From Collinsella sp. An307 (GTDB taxonomy: Bacteria; Actinomycetota; Coriobacteriia; Coriobacteriales; Coriobacteriaceae): a stretch of 64,000 nucleotides of DNA. The notes under the pieces were generated by a model. The model was not told the DNA's origin. It did no database searches and saw only the letters and a list, made by a program, of their open reading frames with translations. The position numbers were made by a program, and so were the translations under genes. Below, piece by piece: positions 54,826 to 63,515 of the stretch (positions within the stretch are counted from its first letter, which is position 1; every line of letters begins with the position of its first letter). The stretch lies in assembly GCF_002161805.1 (NCBI RefSeq), contig NZ_NFIP01000010.1, forward strand, positions 32,595 to 96,594. The letters are read 5' to 3'.

Positions 54826-55143
54826 ATGGACGAGTTGGTACGGACGAGTTTCCAGATCATTGCCGCCGTGGGCGGTGCGCGAAGCTCCTATGTCGAGGCC
54901 GTCGCTGCGGCGAAGGCGGGCGATTTTGAGCGCGCCGACGAGCTCATGAAGGCCGGTGACGAAAGCTTCTTGGGCGGGCACGACGCCCACACCTCGCTTA
55001 TCCAGCGCGAGGCCGCCGGCGACCCGGTGAACATGACCCTCATGATCACCCACGCCGAGGACCAGCTTATGGCTGCCGAGAGCTTCAAGATCGTGGCCGC
55101 CGAGCTCATCGACGTCTACCGTCGCATGGAGAAGGACGCGTAA
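54826..55143 (+). CDS. PTS lactose/cellobiose-family IIA component
   Basis: A 105-residue helical IIA protein. LMITHAEDQLM carries the phospho-accepting His (about 76), and YVEAVAAAKAGDFERADELM is typical of the family. It receives phosphate from HPr and passes it to IIB. The ATG is directly after the stop of the regulator, with GGAAGGAG in that gene's end. Confidence 0.94.
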   Translation: MDELVRTSFQIIAAVGGARSSYVEAVAAAKAGDFERADELMKAGDESFLGGHDAHTSLIQREAAGDPVNMTLMITHAEDQLMAAESFKIVAAELIDVYRRMEKDA

Positions 55144-55162
55144 GGGTCCAGATCGCTGCTCC

Positions 55163-55210
55163 CCGCGCGGTATGGGTCCGCGCGGTTACGTCACGCGGCC
55201 GCAAGGCCGC
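55163..55210 (+). other. Two hairpins between IIA and IIB genes
   Basis: CCGCGCGG / CCGCGCGG (55163-55170 with 55178-55185) and GCGGCC-GCAA-GGCCGC (55195-55210). They lack T-runs and may stabilise or process the operon mRNA. Confidence 0.4.
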
Positions 55211-55227
55211 AGAGAAAGGAAGGGACT

Positions 55228-55563
55228 ATGGCAGACAAGAAGAAGATCTACCTGTTCTGCAGCGCCGGCATGTCCACGAGCATGCTCGCCCAGAACATGC
55301 AGCAGGTGGGCGACGCCCACAATCTGCCGGTCGAGGTTCGCGCCTATCCCATCGGCAAGGTCGATGAGATCGCCGCGTCCGAGCACCCGGCCTGCGTCCT
55401 TCTGGGCCCGCAGGTTCACCATCAGTACGAGGCCACCAAGGCACGCATCGAGGGCACCTATGACATCCCCGTCGGCATCCTCGACCAGCAGGCCTACGGT
55501 CTTATGGACGGCGAGGCGTCGCTCAAGTACGCCGTCAAGCTCATCAAGACCTACAAGAAGTAA
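55228..55563 (+). CDS. PTS lactose/cellobiose-family IIB component
   Basis: A 111-residue IIB domain. YLFCSAGMSTSMLAQNMQ is the P-loop with the phospho-Cys (about 11). LLGPQVHHQYEATK is conserved. It hands phosphate to the incoming sugar at IIC. ATG behind GAAAGGAAGGG; IIC starts 36 bases later. Confidence 0.95.
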   Translation: MADKKKIYLFCSAGMSTSMLAQNMQQVGDAHNLPVEVRAYPIGKVDEIAASEHPACVLLGPQVHHQYEATKARIEGTYDIPVGILDQQAYGLMDGEASLKYAVKLIKTYKK

Positions 55564-55598
55564 GCAGATAGTTATTTAGGTTACTAAGGAGGCTTCCC

Positions 55599-56966
55599 GT
55601 GTTCGAGAAACTCGAGAAAGTCCTTATGCCCCTGGCCGAGGCCATCGGCAACAACAAGTACCTCGTCTCCATTCGAGACGGCTTTTTGATCTCGACCCCG
55701 CTGCTCATCGCGGGCTCGATCTTCCTCGTTATCGCCAACCTGCCTATCCCGGGTTTCTCCGAGTGGGTGGCGAGCATCCCCATCGCCGACGGCACGCTGG
55801 CGACCTACCTCTCCAAGCCGTCTGACGCCACGTTCTCGCTGATGGCTATCTTTGCGACCTTTGGCATTGCCTACAGCTACGCCAACCAGGTCAAGAGCGA
55901 CTCGCTCTTCTGCGCGGCGGCCGCCCTCATGGCGTGGTTCCTTATCATGCCCTACACCGTGACCGGTTCGGTCGAGGTCGGCGGCGAGGCCGTTGACGTC
56001 GCCCTCTCTGGCATCCCGCTGGGCTGGGTCGGCGCCAAGGGCATCTTCGTGGGTATCTTCTGCGCCTTCGGTGCCACCGCCATCTACACCTGGGTCAAGA
56101 ACCGCGGCTGGGTCATCAAGATGCCCGCCGGCGTTCCGCCCACCGTCACCGAGTCCTTCTCCTCGCTCATCCCGATCACGATCACGATGACGATCTTCTT
56201 CTTCATCAACGTCGTCTTCGGCCTCTTTGGCACCAACGTGTTCGACATCGTCTTCCAGTTCCTGCAGACCCCGCTGCTCGGCCTTGGTGACACGCTCGGC
56301 GCTATGGTTGTTGCCTACCTGTTCCTGCACGCCTTCTGGTTCTTCGGCATCAACGGCGGCTCTGTCGTGGGCGCCGTCTTCAACCCGATCCTCCAGACGC
56401 TCGCGGCCGAGAACCTCGAGTTCTTCCGCACCGGTGTTGGCGAGGGCCACATCATCTGCCAGCAGTTCCAGGACCTCTTCGCCACCTTCGGCGGCTGCGG
56501 CTCCACGCTTTCGCTGCTCATCGCCATGGTGCTCTTCTGCAAGTCCGCGCGCATCAAGCAGCTTTCCCGCCTTGCCTTCGTGCCCGGCATCTTCAACATC
56601 AACGAGCCGATCGTGTTCGGTCTGCCGATCGTTATGAACCCGGTCATCATCATCCCGTTCATCCTCGTGCCGACGCTGAACATCGTCATCTCCTACTTCG
56701 CTATGGACCTGGGCATCGTCCCCATCTGCTCTGGCGTCCAGGTGCCCTGGACGATGCCGCTCGGCATCTCGGGCCTCATCGCCACCAACTGGGTCGGCGG
56801 CGTCCTGCAGATCCTGCTTCTGATCATGGGCGTGTTCATCTATCTGCCCTTCATCAAGACCATCGACAACCAGTACCTGCGCGATGAGGAGCAGGCTGCG
56901 CTCGAGGCCGAGACCGCGGTTGAGGACGACATTGACCTCAACGACCTCTCGTTCGACGATCTGTAA
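55599..56966 (+). CDS. PTS lactose/cellobiose-family IIC component
   Basis: A 455-residue sugar channel with about ten membrane helices. SIRDGFLISTPLLIAGS near the N-terminus, FFGINGGSVVGAVFNP and FNINEPIVFGLPIVMNP are hallmark motifs of the LAC-family IIC. It imports and phosphorylates a disaccharide-like substrate; cellobiose, chitobiose, lactose or an amino-sugar conjugate cannot be told apart by sequence alone. GTG 55599 after AAGGAGG. No GH1 or GH4 6-phospho-glucosidase is in the locus; mupG may fill that place. Confidence 0.95.
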   Translation: MFEKLEKVLMPLAEAIGNNKYLVSIRDGFLISTPLLIAGSIFLVIANLPIPGFSEWVASIPIADGTLATYLSKPSDATFSLMAIFATFGIAYSYANQVKSDSLFCAAAALMAWFLIMPYTVTGSVEVGGEAVDVALSGIPLGWVGAKGIFVGIFCAFGATAIYTWVKNRGWVIKMPAGVPPTVTESFSSLIPITITMTIFFFINVVFGLFGTNVFDIVFQFLQTPLLGLGDTLGAMVVAYLFLHAFWFFGINGGSVVGAVFNPILQTLAAENLEFFRTGVGEGHIICQQFQDLFATFGGCGSTLSLLIAMVLFCKSARIKQLSRLAFVPGIFNINEPIVFGLPIVMNPVIIIPFILVPTLNIVISYFAMDLGIVPICSGVQVPWTMPLGISGLIATNWVGGVLQILLLIMGVFIYLPFIKTIDNQYLRDEEQAALEAETAVEDDIDLNDLSFDDL

Positions 56967-57130
56967 GAGCTAAGCGCCGGGGACATACCCCAGCGAGCAT
57001 GCGAACACACCGCATCGCCGCCCGTGCCCCGTTGGCGATGCCGCGGGGCACGGGCGCATCTGGTATAAGGGACGGGGCCGGCACGCACTGCCGGCGCCCG
57101 CCGGGCGACCTGAGGTTTGAGGAGGAAGCC

Positions 57131-58198
57131 ATGTGGGGAATCATCGCGACCTGGAGAATGGCGCGCGAGGGCGTCGAGGCGGCGGGCGACATGCTCGCTG
57201 GCGGCGGCAGCGCCGGTGACGCCATCGAGCGTGCGATCCGCGAGGTCGAGGATTTTCCGTACTACAAGTCGGTTGGCTACGGTGGCCTGCCCAACGAGGA
57301 GATGGAAGTCGAGCTCGACGCTGCCTTTATGAACGGCGACACGCTCGAGTTTGGTGCCGTTGGCGCGCTCAAGAACTTTGCGAACCCCGTGAGCGTTGCG
57401 CGCGCCCTTGCTACCGGCGACGCCAACAACCTGCTGGTGGGAACCGGTGCCGAGAAGTTTGCGGACAAGGCGGGCTTTGAGCGCAAGAATATGCTCACCG
57501 ACCGCGCCAAGATTATGTACACCAAGCGCGTTGCCGAGGAGGGCGGCCGTATGCCCGACGCGGTGCGCACCCTCGGCGAGCCCGAGGCCGAGCAGGAGAC
57601 CGCACGCGGCGCCATGTCCGGTCGCGAGGCCGAGCCGCCGCGCGCCGGCGTCGACCAGGAGGGGACCGACCCCTGCGGCCACGATACCGTGGGCATGGTC
57701 TGCCTCGATGCCGCGGGAACCATGACCGCCGCCACCTCCACGAGCGGGCTCTTTATGAAGCGCCCCGGCCGCGTGGGCGACTCGTCCATCCCGGGTGCCG
57801 GCTTCTACGTGGACTCCGCCTGGGGCGGCTCCGCCTCGACCGGCCTTGGCGAGGACGTCATGAAGGGCTGCGTGGGCTACGAGATCGTTCGCCTTATGGG
57901 CGAGGGCATGCACCCGCAGCAGGCCTGCGAGAAGGCGATCTTTGCCTTTAGCAAGAAGCTCGAGGAGCGCCGCGGCCATGCGGGCGATATCTCGTTTGTT
58001 GCCATGGACGCCCAGGGCCGCTGGGGCGCCGCCTCTAACATCGAGGGGTTCTCGTTTGTGGTTGAGACTGAGACCGAGCCTGCCTGCGTCTATCTGGCGC
58101 ACCCGCAGCCGGACGGAACCTGCACCCACGAGGTTGCAAGCCAGGAGTGGCAGGACGCCTACATGGCCTCGCGCATGGCCCCGGTTACCTTGGATTAG
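57131..58198 (+). CDS. N4-(beta-N-acetylglucosaminyl)-L-asparaginase-family Ntn hydrolase
   Basis: A 355-residue glycosylasparaginase/isoaspartyl peptidase family protein. The self-cleavage site is PCGHDTVGMVCLDAAG: cleavage before Thr (about 186) would free the catalytic nucleophile. MKRPGRVGDSSIPGAGFY is the substrate-binding signature and STGLGEDVMKG the second. The alpha part is followed by a charged insertion (about 148-180) just before the cleavage site. Such enzymes split the GlcNAc-Asn bond of glycopeptides or isoaspartyl bonds. Placed after a PTS and before a dipeptidase. ATG 57131 follows GAGGAGGAAGCC. Confidence 0.9.
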   Translation: MWGIIATWRMAREGVEAAGDMLAGGGSAGDAIERAIREVEDFPYYKSVGYGGLPNEEMEVELDAAFMNGDTLEFGAVGALKNFANPVSVARALATGDANNLLVGTGAEKFADKAGFERKNMLTDRAKIMYTKRVAEEGGRMPDAVRTLGEPEAEQETARGAMSGREAEPPRAGVDQEGTDPCGHDTVGMVCLDAAGTMTAATSTSGLFMKRPGRVGDSSIPGAGFYVDSAWGGSASTGLGEDVMKGCVGYEIVRLMGEGMHPQQACEKAIFAFSKKLEERRGHAGDISFVAMDAQGRWGAASNIEGFSFVVETETEPACVYLAHPQPDGTCTHEVASQEWQDAYMASRMAPVTLD

Positions 58199-58209
58199 AG
58201 GTGTCTCAC

Positions 58210-59403
58210 ATGAGTCGAGACGAAGAGACTTCGATCGATGCCGAGCTCGAGGGGCGCATCCTCTCCGAGGTCGATGCCGTGTCCGATGACATGATCGAGG
58301 CGATCCGCGCCATCGTGCGCCAGAAGAGTGTTGAGGACACCCCGGCGCCCGGCGCTCCGTTTGGCACCGGCGTGCGCGCTGCCCTCGACCAGACGCTCGC
58401 CCTTTGCCGCGAGCTAGGGTTCGAGACGGTAAACGTCGATGGCTACATGGGCTACGCCCTCTGGCGCGCCGAGGCCGCAGAAGGCGAGGAGCCGCTTCCC
58501 GGCTACGTCTGCGCGCTCGGCCACCTCGACGTCGTGCCCGAGGGCACGACGGGGTGGAAGGTCGACCCGTACAGCGCCGACCTTACCGACGGCCGCATTA
58601 CAAGCCGCGGCGTGCTCGATAACAAGGGCCCCATCTACGCGTGCCTCTACGCGCTCTGGGCGCTTAAGCGCCTGGGCCTTGCACCCCGCCGCGATGTGCG
58701 CATCATCTTTGGCTGCAACGAGGAGACGGGTTTTCGTGACCTGCGCTACTACCTCGAGCACGAGCCCGCGCCCGTTATGGGCTTCACGCCCGACTGCAAG
58801 TACCCTGTCGTCTACGCCGAGCGTGGCCGCATGGGTGTGCGCCTGACCGGGCCGAGCCTGCGCGGAGGGCGCACCGACGATGTGCTTGGGCGCTTCTTCT
58901 CGTTCATGAACGAGTTTGTTTTGAACGCCAAGCCCACAGGCGAGCGTTTTGGCATCGACCGCACCGACCCGGAGTTTGGTGTGACCGAGGTCCGCAACTA
59001 CAAGCTCGATCTCGTTGCCGATGCGCCTGCGGTGGAGTTTGCCATCAGCTACCCCGCCTCGCTTACGGCCGACGAGATTCGCGCCAAGCTCAGCGATGTC
59101 GCAGCCGAGCAGGGGCTCGCCTTTGAAGTCACGGGCAACTACGACCCCGTGCGTTTTGAGAAGGACTGCCGCCTCGTACGGACCCTCGTCTATACCTATG
59201 AGCACGTTACGGGATCGGACGGGTCGCCTGTGACCACCACCGGGGGCACCTACGCCAAGCTCATGCCCAACATCGTGCCCTTTGGGCCGTCGTTCCCGGG
59301 GCAGAAGGGCATTGGCCACCAGCCCAACGAATGGATGGACGTCTCCGATATCATTACCAACGCCAAAATCTACGCGCTGTCGCTCTATCTGCTGTCACGC
59401 TAA
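58210..59403 (+). CDS. Sapep-family metal-dependent dipeptidase
   Basis: A 397-residue M20 peptidase of the PepV/Sapep group. ALGHLDVVPEG has the first metal His, RGVLDNKGPIYACLYAL the bridging Asp, FGCNEETGFRD the catalytic Glu pair, and MGFTPDCKYPVVYAERG the next Asp. The C-terminus has GGTYAKLMPN and GHQPNEWMD. It would split dipeptides in the cytoplasm. ATG 58210 follows AGAGGTG; GTG 58201 is an in-frame alternative. It lies 11 bases after the Ntn hydrolase gene, so the two are coupled. Confidence 0.93.
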   Translation: MSRDEETSIDAELEGRILSEVDAVSDDMIEAIRAIVRQKSVEDTPAPGAPFGTGVRAALDQTLALCRELGFETVNVDGYMGYALWRAEAAEGEEPLPGYVCALGHLDVVPEGTTGWKVDPYSADLTDGRITSRGVLDNKGPIYACLYALWALKRLGLAPRRDVRIIFGCNEETGFRDLRYYLEHEPAPVMGFTPDCKYPVVYAERGRMGVRLTGPSLRGGRTDDVLGRFFSFMNEFVLNAKPTGERFGIDRTDPEFGVTEVRNYKLDLVADAPAVEFAISYPASLTADEIRAKLSDVAAEQGLAFEVTGNYDPVRFEKDCRLVRTLVYTYEHVTGSDGSPVTTTGGTYAKLMPNIVPFGPSFPGQKGIGHQPNEWMDVSDIITNAKIYALSLYLLSR

Positions 59404-59451
59404 GCGGCCGAGGGCGCGCAGACACCGACCAACGATCCGATGGGATGGACC

Positions 59452-60132
59452 ATGAGCTCTAAGAAGCACAAGAAGAAGCAGCACTCTACGGCAGCCTCCG
59501 CGCCTGCAGGCGCGCCCGTCGCCGAGGCTCCTGCGTCGCGCGGTATCGCCTCGCGTATTGCCGGCATTGCCGCCCATGCGGGAGCGCCCGCTCCGGTGGC
59601 ACGCCGCTTCTTTGCGTACCTTATCGATTGGTACGTGGGTGCTCTTTGCTCCGCGGTCCCCATCTCGCTCGTTGCGGCCAAGCTCACGGGCGACATTACC
59701 AATCAGTACCTCGTCGACTTTCCCTCGCCCTACGGGCTGATCGCCGGTGCCGGTGCGCTTCTGTGCGCGTTTCTCTACTACATAGCCATTCCGCTTCTTG
59801 TCTGGCCGGGCCAGACGCCCGGCAAGCGCCTGTGCGGTATCCGCATCGAGCTTGCCGACGGCGGCCCCGTTGACTTCCCGCACCTGGCGCTCCGCCAGAT
59901 TGTGGGCGTGGTGATCCTCGAGGGCGTTATCGCCAACGCGAGCGGCATCTGGCACCAGATGGCGACCATCGTCACGGGTATCAACATCGTTCACCCGCTT
60001 ATGTATGTGGGTTTTGCCATCACCGCTGTGAGCTGCGGCATGATTCTCATCCGCAAAGACCACCGCTGCCTGCACGACTTTATCGGGGGTACGCGGGTCG
60101 CTCTTGTGGAGAAAGGGGAGCCCGCCGCGTAG
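59452..60132 (+). CDS. RDD-family membrane protein
   Basis: A 226-residue protein: about 45 Lys/Ala/Pro-rich residues, then an RDD domain beginning ARRFFAYLIDWYV with three or four membrane helices. PGQTPGKRLCGIRIE and RKDHRCLHDFIGGTRV are the conserved RDD motifs. RDD proteins are poorly understood; some affect ion exchange. ATG 59440 four codons upstream is an alternative start. Its link to the upstream sugar genes is only positional. Confidence 0.85.
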   Translation: MSSKKHKKKQHSTAASAPAGAPVAEAPASRGIASRIAGIAAHAGAPAPVARRFFAYLIDWYVGALCSAVPISLVAAKLTGDITNQYLVDFPSPYGLIAGAGALLCAFLYYIAIPLLVWPGQTPGKRLCGIRIELADGGPVDFPHLALRQIVGVVILEGVIANASGIWHQMATIVTGINIVHPLMYVGFAITAVSCGMILIRKDHRCLHDFIGGTRVALVEKGEPAA

Positions 60133-60205
60133 GCAGCCCGCCGCGTAGGCCCGCTTCCAACCGTTGCCAACGCCCCGCCTTGCGGGGCATAGGAAAGGAA
60201 TCGTC

Positions 60206-60727
60206 ATGAAAATCGTTATGATCTACGACCAGATTCAGTCCGGCCTTGGCGCCAAGGACGACCGCAACCTTCCGCTCGGCATCTTGAAGGAGCCGGTTGG
60301 TCCCACGATTATGATGGAGAACCTGCTCAAGCAGGTGGACGGCAAGGTTGTGGCCACGCTGTACTGCGGCTGGGGCACCTACGGCGACAATCCCGACGAG
60401 GTCGCTCGCAAGCTCGTTGCCATGTGCCACAAGATTAACCCCGATGTTGTCATGTGCGGACCGACCTTCAACTACGTGGAGTACGCCGAGATGGCCTGCC
60501 GCGTTGCCGCGGATATTGAGGCCGCGGGCAAGATCCACGCCCTCGCTGCGGTGAGCCAGGAGAACGCCGACGTTATCGAGCGTTACCGCGACAAGATTGC
60601 CATCGTCCGCACGCCCAAGAAGGGCGGCACCGGCCTTAACGAGGCCCTCAAGAACATGTGCCTCGTCGCCAAGGGCCTTGTGGACGGCGCCGACATCACC
60701 GATCTCAAGCAGAAGGCATGCTTCTAA
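60206..60727 (+). CDS. GrdB-like protein, stand-alone and without selenocysteine
   Basis: A 173-residue protein that lines up with the start of GrdB, the substrate-specific subunit B of glycine/sarcosine/betaine reductase. Matching stretches are YDQIQSGLGAKDD, EPVGPTIMMENLL, VVATLYCGWGTYGDNP and VMCGPTFNYVEYAEMAC, which parallel GrdB's GPAFN-A-G-YG region. The GrdB selenocysteine site is absent and no GrdA, GrdC, GrdD or GrdE is in the window, so full reductase activity is unlikely. An oxidoreductase-like or sensing role is possible. ATG 60206 after AGGAAAGGAATC. The YitT gene begins one base after its stop. Confidence 0.78.
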   Translation: MKIVMIYDQIQSGLGAKDDRNLPLGILKEPVGPTIMMENLLKQVDGKVVATLYCGWGTYGDNPDEVARKLVAMCHKINPDVVMCGPTFNYVEYAEMACRVAADIEAAGKIHALAAVSQENADVIERYRDKIAIVRTPKKGGTGLNEALKNMCLVAKGLVDGADITDLKQKACF

Positions 60728-60728
60728 T

Positions 60729-61832
60729 ATGAGTGAGTCGGAGGAGAAAGGGTCGATTGCGCGTGCCGAGGCGCATGCCCGTGCTGCCGAGCGCCGGCGC
60801 GATGCGCGTAACCGCGCCGTCATGCATGCGCGGCAGGAGCGCGAGGAGCGCCGGGCGGCTGTTATGCAGCAGCTCGAGGAGGTTGTGGCCGAGCAGGGCC
60901 AAGAGCCCCCGCTGTTTACGTTCCCCGAGGTCAAGATTGATTTCAAGGCTGAGGCCAAGCGCTTAAAGAACCTGAGGCGCTTCACGCTCATCCGCCGTGC
61001 GATGACGCTTGCCGCCGTGGTGTGCTCGGCGTTTATCCAGGCCTACACTATGCAGGCCTTCGTCTACCCGGCAAACCTGCTCTCGAGCGGCTTCACGGGC
61101 GTGGCCATCCTCATCGAGCGCATCACGGGCCTGTTTGGCGTGCATTTCTCCACCTCGCTCGGCATGATCGCCCTCAACATCCCCGTAGCGATCCTTTGCT
61201 GGAAGAGCATCAGCCGGCGATTCGTGATCTTCTCCATGCTGCAGGTGTTTCTCGCGAGTTTCTTCTTGCGCGTGCTGACGTTCGAGCCCATCCTCGACGA
61301 CCTTATGCTGCAGGTGGTCTTTGGCGGCTTCCTCTACGGATTTGCCATTGCGGTGGCGCTGCGCGGCGGTGCGAGTACGGCGGGAACGGACTTTATCTCG
61401 CTTATGGTCTCCAACAAGACCGGGCAGTCCATCTGGGGGCTTGTCTTTGCGGGCAACTGCGTGGTGCTTTGCATCTTTGGCGCGATGTTTGGCTGGGAGG
61501 CGGCGGCCTACTCGATTATCTTCCAGTTCATCTCCACCAAGGCAATCGAGATGTTCTATCACCGCTACGATCGCGTGACGCTACAGATCGTGACCCAGCG
61601 CCCCGAGCAGATTCTGGATGCGTACAACGACATCCACAAGCACGGCTCGTCGGTTATGGAAGTCATGGGCGGGCGCAGCCGCAAGCGCTACTGGCTCATC
61701 AACACCGTGGTCTCGTCATACGAGGTGGACGACATCATGCATCTGGTGCGCGTGCAGGACGGCGGCGCGGTCGTGAATGTGTTTAGGACCGAGGACTTCT
61801 TTGGTAACTTCTACCGTGCGCCCATTGACTGA
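60729..61832 (+). CDS. YitT-family membrane protein
   Basis: A 367-residue protein. About 80 charged, helical cytoplasmic residues lead to five or six membrane helices (YPANLLSSGFTGVAIL, GGFLYGFAIAVALRGGASTAGTDF) and a C-terminal DUF2179-like ferredoxin-fold domain (LQIVTQRPEQILDAY). YitT proteins are widespread in Gram-positives with unknown transport function. The long N-terminal extension is unusual. Translationally coupled to the GrdB-like gene (one-base gap). Confidence 0.9.
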   Translation: MSESEEKGSIARAEAHARAAERRRDARNRAVMHARQEREERRAAVMQQLEEVVAEQGQEPPLFTFPEVKIDFKAEAKRLKNLRRFTLIRRAMTLAAVVCSAFIQAYTMQAFVYPANLLSSGFTGVAILIERITGLFGVHFSTSLGMIALNIPVAILCWKSISRRFVIFSMLQVFLASFFLRVLTFEPILDDLMLQVVFGGFLYGFAIAVALRGGASTAGTDFISLMVSNKTGQSIWGLVFAGNCVVLCIFGAMFGWEAAAYSIIFQFISTKAIEMFYHRYDRVTLQIVTQRPEQILDAYNDIHKHGSSVMEVMGGRSRKRYWLINTVVSSYEVDDIMHLVRVQDGGAVVNVFRTEDFFGNFYRAPID

Positions 61833-61860
61833 CGCTACTGCGCCCTGTCGGCGAAGCAGA

Positions 61861-61908
61861 GTTTACCAGCTCTTGAGGCCGCTCAGGAGCTGGTAAACGC
61901 GGTTTTGG
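61861..61908 (+). terminator. Terminator of the YitT gene
   Basis: GTTTACCAGCTC / GAGCTGGTAAAC, 12 perfect pairs with a 14-base loop, then GCGGTTTT. Confidence 0.75.
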
Positions 61909-61914
61909 CGAAAT

Positions 61915-61962
61915 GGCCCCGTCGGGCAAAGGTCCCGTCGGGCAAAGGCCCCGTCCGGCAAA
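61915..61962. repeat. 16-base tandem repeat, three units
   Basis: GGCCCCGTCGGGCAAA at 61915, with one-base variants at 61931 and 61947, and a decayed fourth unit after it. It lies between two hairpin terminators. Confidence 0.8.
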
Positions 61963-61982
61963 AGCGCCTTGCCGGGCGAAAT

Positions 61983-62020
61983 CACCCCGTCGCTTCTTGG
62001 TAGAGGCGGCGGGGTGCTTC
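61983..62020. terminator. Second hairpin before the phosphomutase gene
   Basis: CACCCCGTCGC pairs with GCGGCGGGGTG (one mismatch) and is followed by CTTCTGTTTG. It may be a back-up terminator. Confidence 0.55.
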
Positions 62021-62120
62021 TGTTTGTGGAGGGCGCCTGGGTTCGTTTCTTGAGCGACGCTAAAGGGTATACCTCTCACGTATGAATTGGCCGCAGCCGA
62101 ACGCGAGAGGTGTCTTTCTG

Positions 62121-63515
62121 GTGGCGACGATGATCAGCTTTGGGACCGATGGGTGGCGCGCCCGCCTAGATGGTGACTTCACCGAGGAAAACGTGGTGCG
62201 CATCGCCGACGCGGCGGGAGCGCTTTGGGCGCAAACGACGCCCGGCGCCATCGTCTACGTGGGGTTTGACACCCGCCTCGGCGCCGAGCACTACGCGGTG
62301 CTGGCAGGCGAGGTCCTCGCTGCACACGGAATCGTTGCCAAGGTCTCGACAAAGCCCTCGCCCATGCCTGCCATATCGTGGGCGGTTGCAAACGACGTGC
62401 GCTCCTGCGGCGGTCTTATGGTTACCGGTTCGCACAATCCGCCCGACTACCTTGGTATCAAGTTCTGCCTTGCGGGAGGGGCCACGCTTACGCAGGACGT
62501 GACCGATGCCCTCGAGGCGGCGATTGACCCCGACGCCACGTCCGCCCGCGGGCCAATTGCGCGCGAGGACTTTGTGACGCCGTATCTTGACCATCTGTGC
62601 GAGGCGGTGGATGCCGAGGCCATTGCCCGTGCTCATCTGCGTGTGGTGTACGACCCGCTGTACGGCGCGGCTCGTGGGCTGGTGCCTGACGTCTTGGGTG
62701 CCCTCGGCGTGTCGGTGGTCGAGATTCACGGCCACGACGATGCGGACACTGCAGATATCCATCCCGATCCTATCGAGCCATGGATTGACGACTGCGAGCA
62801 GGCGGTTGTGGCCCACGGCGCATGCGCGGGCCTTATTAGTGACGGCGATGCGGACCGTGCGGGTGCGGTGGACGAGCACGGGCGCTATGTTGCCCCCTAT
62901 AAGATCATTGCCCTTCTGGCCGAGCATCTGGTGAACCATCACGGCCTTACCGGACGCGTGGTCGTCAATCAGTCGACCTCGGTTATCGCACGGCGCGCCG
63001 CTGCGGCACTTGGCTGCCGCGTGAGCGTAAAGCCCGTCGGCTTCAAGTATATATATGAAGAGATGCGCAAGGGAGATGTCCTCATCGGTGGGGAAGAGGC
63101 GGGCGGCATAGGCATCCCCGCGTACTGCCCCGAGCGTGACGGCATCCTGGCGAACCTCTTGCTCTGCGAGCTGATGGCAATCAGCGGCAAGACGCTGGGC
63201 GAGCTGGTGGATGATCTGGAGCGTCGCTTTGGGGCGACGAGCTATGCGAGGCGGGACCTTCGCCTCGAAAACGAGGTAATAGAGATGTTCCGCACGTTCC
63301 TGCCCGGGCTTAACCCCCAGAACGTGGCAGGCAAAACGCCGGTGCGTGTGAGCCATATGGACGGGCTGCGCCTGGAGTTTGAGGACGAGAGCTGGCTACT
63401 GCTGCGCCCGAGCGGCACGGAGCCGGTGGTGCGCGTGTGCGCCGAGGCCCCTACGGTAGAGCTGCGCGACGCCCTTTTGGATGCGGGAAGCGAGCTCGCG
63501 CGTGGGGACCTGTGA
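62121..63515 (+). CDS. Phosphoglucomutase/phosphomannomutase family protein
   Basis: A 464-residue alpha-D-phosphohexomutase. SFGTDGWRARLDGDF opens domain 1, VTGSHNPPDYLGIK has the phospho-Ser, LISDGDADRAGAVDE is the metal-binding loop, GGEEAGGIGIP the sugar-binding loop and RPSGTEPVVRV the phosphate-binding loop. All four domains are present. It isomerises a hexose or hexosamine phosphate between C1 and C6; specificity is unclear. Start: GTG 62121 with GAGAGGTG eight bases upstream is preferred; ATG 62130 and ATG 62082 are alternatives. Confidence 0.92.
   Translation: MATMISFGTDGWRARLDGDFTEENVVRIADAAGALWAQTTPGAIVYVGFDTRLGAEHYAVLAGEVLAAHGIVAKVSTKPSPMPAISWAVANDVRSCGGLMVTGSHNPPDYLGIKFCLAGGATLTQDVTDALEAAIDPDATSARGPIAREDFVTPYLDHLCEAVDAEAIARAHLRVVYDPLYGAARGLVPDVLGALGVSVVEIHGHDDADTADIHPDPIEPWIDDCEQAVVAHGACAGLISDGDADRAGAVDEHGRYVAPYKIIALLAEHLVNHHGLTGRVVVNQSTSVIARRAAAALGCRVSVKPVGFKYIYEEMRKGDVLIGGEEAGGIGIPAYCPERDGILANLLLCELMAISGKTLGELVDDLERRFGATSYARRDLRLENEVIEMFRTFLPGLNPQNVAGKTPVRVSHMDGLRLEFEDESWLLLRPSGTEPVVRVCAEAPTVELRDALLDAGSELARGDL

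Noticed and set aside
51595..55053. 1152-codon open frame on the minus strand
   Set aside because: Antisense shadow of mupG, the PRD regulator and PTS IIA, all of which have recognisable motifs. Codon-position GC bias explains the long frame.
55599..56966. Naming the PTS specifically as cellobiose or chitobiose
   Set aside because: LAC-family IIC sequence alone does not define the sugar, and the neighbouring enzymes point to a different kind of substrate.
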